A DNA stretch of 8,057 bases from Candidatus Bathyarchaeota archaeon (GTDB lineage: Archaea > Thermoproteota > Bathyarchaeia > TCS64). Below, one piece after another: positions 1 to 5,494 of the stretch; position 1 is the stretch's first letter, and each line of letters opens with the position of its first letter. Position numbers and translations under genes: made by a program. The notes beneath the pieces are model-generated. The model searched no databases, was not told the origin of the DNA, and worked only from the letters and a program-made list of their open reading frames with translations. The DNA lies in the NCBI GenBank assembly GCA_026014515.1, contig JAOZIG010000156.1, forward strand, positions 1 through 8,057, in the 5' to 3' direction.

Positions 1-223
1 CATCAGACTTGTGTAGAATCTGGGGGCTTACTATCTTTAGTACAATTGGATAACCAATTCTCTCAGCTGCTTCGACTGCTTCGTCCTCTGTCGCAGCTAC
101 ATGGATCTGTGTAACTGGCATATCGAACATGGCGAACAGCTTCTTGGCTTCGTGCTCGTAGAGGAAGTTCCTCTCCTCGTCCTTAGCCACCTTGAAAATT
201 TCATCAATTTTAGGGTCTCTCAT
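1..223 (-). CDS. acdB: ADP-forming acyl-CoA (acetyl-CoA) synthetase, ATP-grasp (beta) part, N-terminal fragment
   Basis: Enzymes of this family convert an acyl-CoA, ADP and phosphate into the free acid, CoA and ATP. In archaea this is a cytoplasmic route for making ATP from acetyl-CoA and amino-acid-derived acyl-CoAs. The visible 74 codons start at ATG 223 and run off the window at base 1. Residues 20-33 (LYEHEAKKLFAMFD) match the opening helix of the ATP-grasp domain. Residues 56-74 (RIGYPIVLKIVSPQILHKSD) match the conserved strand and the HKSD segment where the family usually continues into a glycine-rich stretch. A GAGGT ribosome binding site lies 7 bases upstream. Because the protein starts directly with ATP-grasp, it looks like a separate beta subunit rather than an alpha-beta fusion, although a fusion with beta first cannot be excluded. 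Substrate specificity cannot be read from this part. Confidence 0.85.
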   Translation of the reverse strand, partial: MRDPKIDEIFKVAKDEERNFLYEHEAKKLFAMFDMPVTQIHVAATEDEAVEAAERIGYPIVLKIVSPQILHKSD

Positions 224-230
224 TGAGTTA

Positions 231-235
231 ACCTC
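231..235 (-). promoter_or_regulatory. Ribosome binding site of the acyl-CoA synthetase gene
   Basis: Read on the minus strand this is GAGGT, followed by 7 bases and then the ATG at 223. It matches the archaeal anti-Shine-Dalgarno sequence and supports that start. Confidence 0.7.
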
Positions 236-262
236 TATTCTTCATGTATGCCCGTCTACATG

Positions 263-275
263 CTTTTAAAAATAT
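263..275. promoter_or_regulatory. Symmetrical TATA-like box between the divergent acyl-CoA synthetase and livM genes
   Basis: The 115-base divergent spacer contains TTTTAAAA at 264-271 inside a longer A/T run. It lies about 45 bases from the minus-strand ATG at 223, which would give a leader of about 20 bases carrying the GAGGT site. The core is a perfect palindrome, so it could also be read towards livM with a leader of about 45 bases. A second TATA-like string, TATATA at 318-323, is only 15 bases from the livM ATG, too close for a standard archaeal promoter unless translation starts on a nearly leaderless RNA. Assignment is by spacing and composition only. Confidence 0.45.
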
Positions 276-338
276 GGCTTAGGGTCCAAAGTTTCTTATC
301 CGCCGAGAGTACCGGAGTATATACTTTCGGTACACGCC

Positions 339-1421
339 ATGTTAGCCCCAATACAGATTGTTCTCATCAATATCGCTGTCTTCTTCGGACACTATGTCAT
401 CATAGCGGCAGCACTTAACTTCCAGTTCGGTAACGCTGGAATCCCAAACATGAGTAGTAACGTAAGTGTCGCTATTGGCAGCTTCACTGTTAGCTCAGTT
501 GTACTCAGAGTTAGTATGTGGATCGCAGGGAAAGCGGGTTTAATCTTTGGAGAAAACTGGGTCTACGATAATCCCGCGAATGTAAGCTTGCTAAACAAAT
601 ACTTTGTAGATAAACCTCTACTGAGCTTGGCGATATTCTCTTTCAGCCTAGCGATGGCGCTAATACTCGGAAGCGCTGCAGGATGGATGCTTGGAAAACT
701 CAGTGGACGACTTAGAGCAACTCGTCTCATGATATTCCTGATTATTATCAGTGACGCTACCTCGATAATCGCCGCGAACAATGAGGCTATCGCGGGAGGT
801 ACCCTTGGGGCGTTTATTCCTAACTTTTTTGCATGGTATGAGGGTGAGCAGATGGTTATACTCGCCATGGTCATACTAATTGTCGGTTTAATCTCCTATC
901 TAATCATAAACACAATGGTGAACAGCCCATTCGGGCGACTCATGCGTAGCGTAAGAGACAACGAGATGACCCTCCAGAGCACAGGTAAGAACGTTGCACA
1001 GATCAGAAGCCAAGTAATGATGTTCGGCAGCGGAATAATGGCTTTGAGTGGCGTCTTGCTTGCCTTCTATTATAGCTTCGTTCAGTACAATATGTATACC
1101 AGAGTAGACTATACGTTCTGGCCTTGGCTGATGATCACCATAGGTGGTTTGGGGAGTAACGGAGGCAGCTATGTCGGTGCTTTAACCTGTGTATCCATCA
1201 TAAAGGGGTTAAATCTATCAAAACAGACCATAGGACCCTTACTTATAGGCACAAAGTGGCTTAAAATCATAAATTATCTTGAAGACATGCTTCTAGGCTT
1301 GCTTTTGTTGATCTTCTTGATCTTCAAACCAAGGGGCTTGGTCCCTGAGAAAAACTTGGTCATCAAGAAAGTGGATTATATAGGTATAGTAAGCGAAGAC
1401 GAGACTAAAAGTGAACAATAG
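339..1421 (+). CDS. livM: Branched-chain amino acid ABC transporter permease, LivM type (solitary)
   Basis: This 360-residue integral membrane protein resembles LivM, one of the two permease subunits of high-affinity branched-chain amino acid importers. Near the N-terminus, LNFQFGNAGIPN (about residues 26-37) corresponds to the family's 'GxxGxPN' segment. Hydrophobic segments recur along the chain, consistent with roughly eight to ten membrane spans. Residues 195-240 (SPFGRLMRSVRDNEMTLQSTG and the helix after it) are the cytoplasmic loop that contacts the ATPase in this family. GGLGSNGGSYVGA near residue 269 and FKPRGLVPEK near residue 328 are typical of the C-terminal part. About 20 polar residues follow the last span. 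Start: the ATG keeps the conserved N-terminal segment, and I see no convincing ribosome binding site. No livH, livK, livG or livF lies next to it: the upstream gene diverges and the downstream gene is convergent, so livM appears to be transcribed alone. The substrate is inferred from the family and could be an amide or urea. Confidence 0.85.
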   Translation: MLAPIQIVLINIAVFFGHYVIIAAALNFQFGNAGIPNMSSNVSVAIGSFTVSSVVLRVSMWIAGKAGLIFGENWVYDNPANVSLLNKYFVDKPLLSLAIFSFSLAMALILGSAAGWMLGKLSGRLRATRLMIFLIIISDATSIIAANNEAIAGGTLGAFIPNFFAWYEGEQMVILAMVILIVGLISYLIINTMVNSPFGRLMRSVRDNEMTLQSTGKNVAQIRSQVMMFGSGIMALSGVLLAFYYSFVQYNMYTRVDYTFWPWLMITIGGLGSNGGSYVGALTCVSIIKGLNLSKQTIGPLLIGTKWLKIINYLEDMLLGLLLLIFLIFKPRGLVPEKNLVIKKVDYIGIVSEDETKSEQ

Positions 1422-1767
1422 AGCCCATGTTTTCCTTTATCCACTTGGCTGCCCGCTTTAGTAATGGGTTAGGCGTAGCCACCACAGGAATATCCCTTGG
1501 ACCCACCTTCAAGGTTGGAACATAATCAGGCATAGTTGCATACATCACACTCGCCCAGTAAATCTTACCCTCTTTACGCTCCCTCAGGAGTTCCTTGGTG
1601 TTGAAAGGCATGGGGCTATGATAGAACGCGATACCCTCCGCCCAGTTAAGAATCATGGGGCGTCCCGTTTCCTGTATTAACGCGCTTGTCTGGGCTAATT
1701 CCTCTAAAGTGTACTCTACCATTTCGAGAATGACGAGCTCTTTTGCAGGCATATATGTGAATTTCAT
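1405..1767 (-). CDS. Unrecognised 120-residue protein
   Basis: I do not recognise this protein. It has an ordinary soluble-protein composition with no signal peptide, membrane segment, zinc-binding cysteines or repeats. There is a probable helix around residues 19-34 (YTLEELAQTSALIQETG), a strand-like hydrophobic run at 37-48 (PMILNWAEGIAF), a charged helix at 58-67 (KELLRERKEG), the string YWASVMYATMPDYVP at 69-83, and a C-terminal helix after NPLLKRAAKW. It is rich in proline and aromatic residues between 36 and 100, as expected of a folded domain. Its last 17 bases overlap the end of livM in antiparallel orientation. A TATA-like TTATATTA (minus strand) lies about 45 bases upstream of the ATG. 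No Shine-Dalgarno site is visible, so translation may be leader-independent. An alternative in-frame ATG at 1752 would remove five residues. I believe it is a real gene because of its length, promoter spacing and composition, but I assign no function. Confidence 0.65.
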   Translation of the reverse strand: MKFTYMPAKELVILEMVEYTLEELAQTSALIQETGRPMILNWAEGIAFYHSPMPFNTKELLRERKEGKIYWASVMYATMPDYVPTLKVGPRDIPVVATPNPLLKRAAKWIKENMGSIVHF

Positions 1768-1805
1768 ATCAATTATATTGGTTGGCTTGAGTAAAAAAAC
1801 CTCTT

Positions 1806-1816
1806 AGTAATATAAG
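1806..1816 (-). promoter_or_regulatory. TATA-like box for the unrecognised 120-residue gene
   Basis: On the minus strand the sequence reads CTTATATTACT. It is centred about 45 bases before the ATG at 1767, giving an expected leader of roughly 20 bases. Assignment is by composition and spacing only. Confidence 0.4.
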
Positions 1817-1845
1817 GGATGGTAACTAGACACATAGTTTCAGGT

Positions 1846-1858
1846 GAAAAAATAGCTT
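1846..1858 (+). promoter_or_regulatory. Possible promoter of alba
   Basis: An A/T-rich GAAAAAATAGCTT stretch lies about 35-45 bases before the ATG at 1892. With usual archaeal spacing this gives a leader of roughly 10-15 bases, consistent with the lack of a Shine-Dalgarno site. It matches the TATA consensus poorly. Confidence 0.3.
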
Positions 1859-1891
1859 AAGTAGAATACATCGCTCATCTGTTTGAACAAA

Positions 1892-2158
1892 ATGACGGAG
1901 AACGTATACATCGGATCAAAGCCAGTCATCAACTACGTCACAGCCCTAGTAACCGCCCTGCAAAGAGAACCCAAAGTACATGTAATGGCCCGGGGAAGAG
2001 CCATCAGTAGTGCAGTAGATGTCGTAGAAGTATGCAGACGCAGCTTCCTTAAAGACCTACAAATAGAGGACATTCTCATAGGCACGGAGCAAATGGGTGA
2101 CGGAGACGACTTACGGAACGTATCCACGATACAAATTGTGTTAAACAAGAACGCCTAG
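1892..2158 (+). CDS. alba: DNA/RNA-binding chromatin protein Alba
   Basis: Alba is a small dimeric archaeal chromatin protein that coats DNA and also binds RNA. With the ATG at 1892 it has 88 residues, normal for the family. It shows the family core in order: VYIGSKPVINYV (5-16), HVMARGRAISSAVDVVEVCRR (32-52), the IEDILIGTEQMG segment (about 58-69), and the C-terminal strand VSTIQIVLN. ARGRAIS is the most diagnostic string. A TTG nine bases upstream (1883) would add three residues, but MTENVYIG matches the usual N-terminus better. The position of the regulated lysine in the Sulfolobus protein (first K of IGKKP) is serine here (Ser9), while the second lysine is kept (Lys10). No strong ribosome binding site is visible. 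The A/T-rich stretch at 1846-1858 may be the promoter. The gene ends in the same CTAG as the opposing nop5 gene. Confidence 0.93.
   Translation: MTENVYIGSKPVINYVTALVTALQREPKVHVMARGRAISSAVDVVEVCRRSFLKDLQIEDILIGTEQMGDGDDLRNVSTIQIVLNKNA
2155..2158. other. Shared palindromic CTAG forming the stop codons of alba and nop5
   Basis: Bases 2156-2158 read TAG on the plus strand, ending alba. Bases 2157-2155 read TAG on the minus strand, ending nop5. The genes therefore overlap tail to tail by four bases, leaving no intergenic terminator, so each transcript must run into the other gene's antisense. Confidence 0.95.
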
Positions 2159-3267
2159 AAATCATCAAGCTGAGCGACAAGGTCCTCAGCGATGAAATCA
2201 CCGCTAAACAAGTCAGCACGAGCAGCGATAGCTATCTTAGCAGCCAAGCTACGAGCCCTATTTCCACGCCTATTTCTTGGAGCCCCATTCACATAGGGGT
2301 GCTGATAGAGTAAACCATGTTTCGGTGGACGAGCATTGCTTTTCACAGCCCTAAACATGGCTTTCTCGGCGCCCAATACTTGTACAGTGCTTGAAGGCAT
2401 CATTCCAAGCCGCTTTAATCCTCCTGCTTTCTCAAGGAGTTTAGCACCGAGTACAGGACCCGCGATAAATGCTACGTTTGGAGCTACCTCGTTTGACACC
2501 AGTGTGATGTACGAGATTAGGTCCTCTCTAAACTGGTATAGGTCCAGTGTCCGCTGAGCGTACTCTTGAACGATCCTCATATCCACTTCGTCAAAATCAG
2601 CTCCCACTGTGGTCTCTTTCGCTTCCTCGATCCTGTCCGCGTCCTTCTTTTTCAGGGTCATTTCCATGAGTCCTTTGGCGGTGATGTTTTCCTTGTCACC
2701 CATCTTGATAATTATCTTAGCGTAATCACTGTGTTCACGTACCCTGTGTCCCATCTCGGGGAAGTGGACGCCATACCATTCCCGCATCCTGCCTGATAAC
2801 CCGTTGAGTACAGTATCCAGTTCACCTAGAAGCTGTACCGCTGGAATAAGTAACGCCTCCCGGTCCGAGAGCCGGTCATGGACCTCCATACGGGCAATCT
2901 CTCCAAGAACCATATGACTGAATAAACCATACTCATTCTCAGATTCAATTAAGCCACTCTCAATAGCTAAATCAATAAGCTGAGCCTTAAGCGACCTCTC
3001 CGCCTCAACCTTTTCCCCGTTCTCAGCATCAAGAATCTCCTTTAACGACTCAGCTAACGCCTGATTCGGTGTAATCACTTTTACATCAGGCATCATCTTC
3101 AGCTCTGAGACCAAGTCACTGATAACACTGGTATCTCCTTCCCGGAGCCGACGCATGATCTTCGCGACGGTTTTAGGCTCGTTCGCCCAGTTCTGCTGCG
3201 CCTGTACCTTGTTTTCTGTGTCTAATGCGTAAATTCCTGTCAGTGTTTCAACCAAGTATAGCTCCAA
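2155..3267 (-). CDS. nop5: Nop5 (Nop56/58 family), core protein of the C/D-box RNA 2'-O-methylation complex
   Basis: Nop5 bridges the guide RNA-L7Ae complex and the methyltransferase fibrillarin in archaeal box C/D particles that methylate rRNA and tRNA. The 370 residues follow the family layout. An N-terminal domain (about 1-120, opening MELYLVETLTGIYAL) contacts fibrillarin. A helical coiled-coil region (about 125-260) contains LNGLSGRMREWYGVHFPE at 154-171. The C-terminal Nop domain includes PNVAFIAGPVLGAKLLEKAG (263-282) and GAEKAMFRAVKSNARPPKHG (299-318), then RGNRARSLAAKIAIAARAD (334-352). The protein ends in a short acidic tail without the lysine-rich extension common in eukaryotes and many archaea. 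Start: TTG at 3267, preceded by AGGGG 8 bases upstream. An in-frame stop (TAA) lies further upstream with no ATG or GTG between, and a nearby ATG at 3275 is out of frame. Fibrillarin, normally the next gene, is absent: alba converges on the 3' end and pyrD diverges at the 5' end. Confidence 0.95.
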   Translation of the reverse strand: MELYLVETLTGIYALDTENKVQAQQNWANEPKTVAKIMRRLREGDTSVISDLVSELKMMPDVKVITPNQALAESLKEILDAENGEKVEAERSLKAQLIDLAIESGLIESENEYGLFSHMVLGEIARMEVHDRLSDREALLIPAVQLLGELDTVLNGLSGRMREWYGVHFPEMGHRVREHSDYAKIIIKMGDKENITAKGLMEMTLKKKDADRIEEAKETTVGADFDEVDMRIVQEYAQRTLDLYQFREDLISYITLVSNEVAPNVAFIAGPVLGAKLLEKAGGLKRLGMMPSSTVQVLGAEKAMFRAVKSNARPPKHGLLYQHPYVNGAPRNRRGNRARSLAAKIAIAARADLFSGDFIAEDLVAQLDDF

Positions 3268-3273
3268 ATTGTC

Positions 3274-3280
3274 ATCCCCT
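3274..3280 (-). promoter_or_regulatory. Ribosome binding site of nop5
   Basis: On the minus strand AGGGGAT precedes the TTG start at 3267, with 8 bases between AGGGG and the start. It is an imperfect match to GGAGGTGAT but helps to fix the only available start codon. Confidence 0.5.
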
Positions 3281-3293
3281 AAAGTTTATCAAT
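3281..3293 (+). promoter_or_regulatory. TATA-like box for pyrD-pyrK
   Basis: AAAGTTTATCAAT is centred about 34 bases before the TTG at 3320. The expected transcription start near 3311 would give a very short leader that just contains the AGGGGAG ribosome binding site. For nop5 on the other strand this box is too close to the start. A TTAATTTA string near 3325-3335 (minus strand), inside pyrD, is a better-spaced candidate there. Confidence 0.45.
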
Positions 3294-3310
3294 GGCTTCG
3301 CTGAGTACGT

Positions 3311-3317
3311 AGGGGAG
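3311..3317 (+). promoter_or_regulatory. Ribosome binding site of pyrD
   Basis: AGGGGAG lies just before the TTG start at 3320, with 4 bases between AGGGG and the start. An in-frame TGA at 3302 rules out any earlier start, so TTG is the only reasonable choice. Confidence 0.55.
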
Positions 3318-3319
3318 AC

Positions 3320-4276
3320 TTGTCTAAATTAAGCTTAGCCGTAGAAATCTCTGGACTAAAGCTTCGCAACCCTCTTATGAACGCCGCCGGCGTCCTCGGT
3401 ATGACCCCCGATATTTTGAAACGAGTATACGACTCAGGGGCAGGAGCAGTCATCAGCAAAAGCATAGGACCCGAGCCACGTAAAGGACACCCGAACCCCA
3501 CACTGGTACGGGTTGACTGTGGAGCATTGAACGCCATGGGGTTGCCCAATCCAGGGGTAGACTATTTTGTGGAAGAAATACAAGAAATAAAGAAAATGGG
3601 GGTACCCATAATCGCCAGCTTCTTCGGAGGAAGCACACAGGAGTTCGCTGACGTAGCATACAAGCTCTCAAGAGCAGGAGCAGACGCCTTGGAGCTAAAC
3701 GCGAGCTGCCCCAACGTAGCAGAAGAACTAGGAATGCTAGCAGCTGACGCAGCAAACGTCGAAAAGGTAACCGCAGCGGTACGTGATGAGACCAAGCTAC
3801 CCTTGTTCGTCAAACTTAGCCCAAACGTCACAAACATCAAAAGCATAGCCGTAGCAGCCGAATGGGGTGGCGCAGACGCCATAACCGCGGTAAACACATC
3901 AAAGGGAATCGCCATCGACGTCAATCTAAGACGACCCGTACTTGCAAACGTAACAGGAGGACTAAGCGGACCCGCAGTCAAACCTGTGTCTTTACGATGT
4001 GTCTGGGAGGTAGCGCAGGCTGTTAAGATACCTGTTATCGGCTGTGGTGGAATAACTACAGGCACTGATGCAGTAGAGTATATCCTAGCAGGGGCATCAG
4101 CCTTGGAGATTGGCACCGCTGTGATGACTCATGGCGTTGGCGTCTACAAGGAGATCGCTGATGGCATAGCGGATTATATGGAGCATAACGGCTTCAACGA
4201 GGTGAAGGAGATGGTTGGGTTATCTCAGGATTATGAGAAGAGTGGAGTTGATAACGCGTGCAAAATATCGATATGA
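3320..4276 (+). CDS. pyrD: Dihydroorotate dehydrogenase, catalytic subunit (class 1B)
   Basis: PyrD oxidises dihydroorotate to orotate with FMN in pyrimidine synthesis. It has 318 residues, normal for class 1. Visible family segments are LRNPLMNAAGVLG (16-28); SKSIGPEPRKGHPNP (46-60); LNAMGLPNPG (70-79) at the substrate site; NASCPNV (127-133) with Cys130 as the expected catalytic base of class 1; VKLSPNV (164-170) with an FMN-contacting Lys165; VNTSKG (191-196); GGLSGPA (213-219) and GCGGI (241-245) for FMN phosphate binding; and IGTAVM near 264-269. The cysteine base and the adjacent pyrK gene indicate class 1B, which passes electrons to NAD through PyrK. The last residues (about 290-318) are poorly conserved. 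The start is TTG, with the conserved LAVEISGLKLRNP directly following. pyrK overlaps the last codons, so the two genes form one transcription unit. Confidence 0.95.
   Translation: MSKLSLAVEISGLKLRNPLMNAAGVLGMTPDILKRVYDSGAGAVISKSIGPEPRKGHPNPTLVRVDCGALNAMGLPNPGVDYFVEEIQEIKKMGVPIIASFFGGSTQEFADVAYKLSRAGADALELNASCPNVAEELGMLAADAANVEKVTAAVRDETKLPLFVKLSPNVTNIKSIAVAAEWGGADAITAVNTSKGIAIDVNLRRPVLANVTGGLSGPAVKPVSLRCVWEVAQAVKIPVIGCGGITTGTDAVEYILAGASALEIGTAVMTHGVGVYKEIADGIADYMEHNGFNEVKEMVGLSQDYEKSGVDNACKISI
4244..4252 (+). promoter_or_regulatory. Ribosome binding site of pyrK inside pyrD
   Basis: GGAGTTGAT matches the archaeal GGAGGTGAT in eight of nine bases and ends 5 bases before GTG 4258. It favours the GTG start over the ATG at 4273, which has no such site close by. 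Confidence 0.6.
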
Positions 4277-5070
4277 TAAGAACAGTAATAGTGCTTGACG
4301 TACACCGTGAAGCCATAGACATAACCACCATCTACTTCAAAGACGAGACAGTACGCACATCGAAACCCGGACAATATGTTATGGTATGGGTTCCGGGTGA
4401 AGACGAGGTACCCATGTCAATATCTACCATCGACAAGAATGGGTTATCAAGCATCACAGTACGCAACGTAGGGCCAACCACCGAGATACTCGACTCAATA
4501 CAGCCCGGAGCCAAACTAGGCATCAGGGGACCATACGGAAACGGATACATGGTAGAAGGCAAAAACCCGTTGATCGTAGCGGGTGGAAGCGGAACAGCCA
4601 GCCTACTACCCCTTGTACAGGCTTTCTTAAAGAAGGGCGTCAGACCCATGTTTATCCTTGGTGGGAGAAGCAGCGACCAGTTACTCTTTGAGGATGAGCT
4701 TACTGAGCTTCTCACCGAGAACCTAGTGATATCAACTGATGACGGCTCAATGGGATACAATGGGTACGCATCAGGCTACGCGGCTTTATTAATGGCTGAG
4801 AACGAGTTTGACTACGTCTATACCTGTGGACCCGAGTTAATGATGGCGAAAGTATTCTACGAGGCAGAGAAGAAAGGATTACCAATACAGGCGAGCCTTG
4901 AACGCTACATCAAATGCGCCGTAGGACTTTGTGGAAACTGCGTCGTTGGACCATACAGGGTCTGTAAGGATGGGCCCATCTTTGATACTGCTATGTTGAC
5001 TGAGGTCCGTGAGGAGCTTGGTGTAAGCAGGATGGATGCCTCGGGTATGAAGATCAGGGTCAGCCACTAG
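4258..5070 (+). CDS. pyrK: Dihydroorotate dehydrogenase, electron-transfer subunit
   Basis: PyrK carries FAD and a 2Fe-2S cluster and passes electrons from PyrD to NAD. In this 270-residue reading, the FAD-binding barrel covers about 7-100, with VPMSIS (51-56) in the place of the RxYS-type flavin motif and GPYGNGY (91-97). The NAD-binding lobe covers about 103-205, with IVAGGSGTASLLPL (106-119) and YTCGPELMM (188-196). The cluster cysteines are Cys220, 225, 228 and 236 (C-x4-C-x2-C-x7-C), followed by KDGPIFD. The gap before the last cysteine is shorter than in the Lactococcus protein. Start: GTG 4258 has a near-perfect ribosome binding site and overlaps pyrD by 19 bases. The ATG at 4273 would make a four-base ATGA overlap and align better with homologues beginning just before the first strand. 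A related ferredoxin/NAD reductase is the only real alternative, and pairing with pyrD argues against it. Confidence 0.93.
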   Translation: MQNIDMIRTVIVLDVHREAIDITTIYFKDETVRTSKPGQYVMVWVPGEDEVPMSISTIDKNGLSSITVRNVGPTTEILDSIQPGAKLGIRGPYGNGYMVEGKNPLIVAGGSGTASLLPLVQAFLKKGVRPMFILGGRSSDQLLFEDELTELLTENLVISTDDGSMGYNGYASGYAALLMAENEFDYVYTCGPELMMAKVFYEAEKKGLPIQASLERYIKCAVGLCGNCVVGPYRVCKDGPIFDTAMLTEVREELGVSRMDASGMKIRVSH

Positions 5071-5090
5071 ATATTTCAACCCAATCACCC

Positions 5091-5100
5091 TTTCTATATT
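5091..5100 (+). promoter_or_regulatory. TATA-like box before rnp2
   Basis: TTTCTATATT ends two bases before ATG 5103. With standard spacing, transcription would start near 5118-5122, which fits the in-frame GTG at 5118 as a leaderless start. Another A/T-rich string, AGATATTTCA at 5069-5078, would instead suit ATG 5103 with a leader of a few bases. The C/T-rich run here might equally terminate pyrDK transcription. Confidence 0.35.
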
Positions 5101-5102
5101 CT

Positions 5103-5426
5103 ATGCCAGTACGTTCAGTGAGACGCCGATATCTTTGGGCACATCTCGAATCAGAAACACACCACAAAGAAGAAACAGTACACAAGGCGATTGAAGCCAA
5201 AATCCATTTCCTCTACGGTGTCAAAGGCGCATCAGAGATGAACTATCGGCTCATCGAGTTCTACCCAGAGGAACAGAACATAATCCTGCGTTGTAACCAT
5301 AACAGGTTGAACGAGATGCGTGCTGTACTAGCTCACATATCCGAGATAGATGATGTTCCTGTACGTATTGACGTTAAACTGGTATCTGGAACCATCAAGT
5401 CCCTAAAGAAAAACGCAGGCATCTAA
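5103..5426 (+). CDS. rnp2: Ribonuclease P protein component 2 (Pop5 family)
   Basis: Rnp2 is the archaeal counterpart of eukaryotic Pop5. It pairs with Rnp3 (Rpp30) to support the catalytic domain of RNase P RNA during tRNA 5' processing. The 107 residues have the family features: RRRYLWAHLE near the N-terminus (7-16), a helix about 21-39 ending in FLYGVKGASEMNYRLIEF, the strand NIILRCNHNRLNEMRAVLAHI (59-79), and the diagnostic C-terminal VSGTIKSLKK (94-103). It is close to the usual family length. The ATG gives MPVRSVRRRYLW. The GTG at 5118 would give MRRRYLW, close to how many homologues start, and a TATA-like box just upstream suits it. The gene is not beside exosome, proteasome or rnp3 genes, where it is often found, but 32 bases after pyrK. 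Confidence 0.9.
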   Translation: MPVRSVRRRYLWAHLESETHHKEETVHKAIEAKIHFLYGVKGASEMNYRLIEFYPEEQNIILRCNHNRLNEMRAVLAHISEIDDVPVRIDVKLVSGTIKSLKKNAGI

Positions 5427-5435
5427 CTGCCACCA

Positions 5436-5449
5436 ATAAAAATTTTATA
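5436..5449 (+). promoter_or_regulatory. TATA-like box of the caspase-fold gene
   Basis: ATAAAAATTTTATA includes 6-base inverted arms (ATAAAA and TTTTAT around one A) and is centred about 50 bases before the TTG at 5495. The predicted transcription start near 5470 leaves a leader of about 25 bases. The inverted symmetry is what any A/T-rich TATA box may show and need not be an operator. Confidence 0.5.
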
Positions 5450-5494
5450 CGGAAACACTAGCGTGAAACCATACAAGTTTCTTAATAATGTGAT

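Noticed and set aside
563..874. Minus-strand open frame inside livM
   Set aside because: It is a mirror of the membrane-protein codons and is not supported by any start signal.
1883..1891. TTG start giving alba three extra residues
   Set aside because: No ribosome site supports it, and the ATG at 1892 gives the N-terminus usual in the family.
3562..4116. Long minus-strand open frame of 184 codons
   Set aside because: It lies fully inside pyrD, whose product has clear catalytic motifs. The antisense product has a low-complexity Ser/Thr/Ala/Pro composition and no recognisable domain.
4332..4760. Minus-strand open frame of 142 codons
   Set aside because: It is antisense to pyrK, is Ser/Pro-rich and has no ribosome site or promoter.
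5436..5448. Operator-like inverted repeat ATAAAA/TTTTAT
   Set aside because: It is simple A/T sequence at TATA-box position and gives no independent evidence of a regulator.
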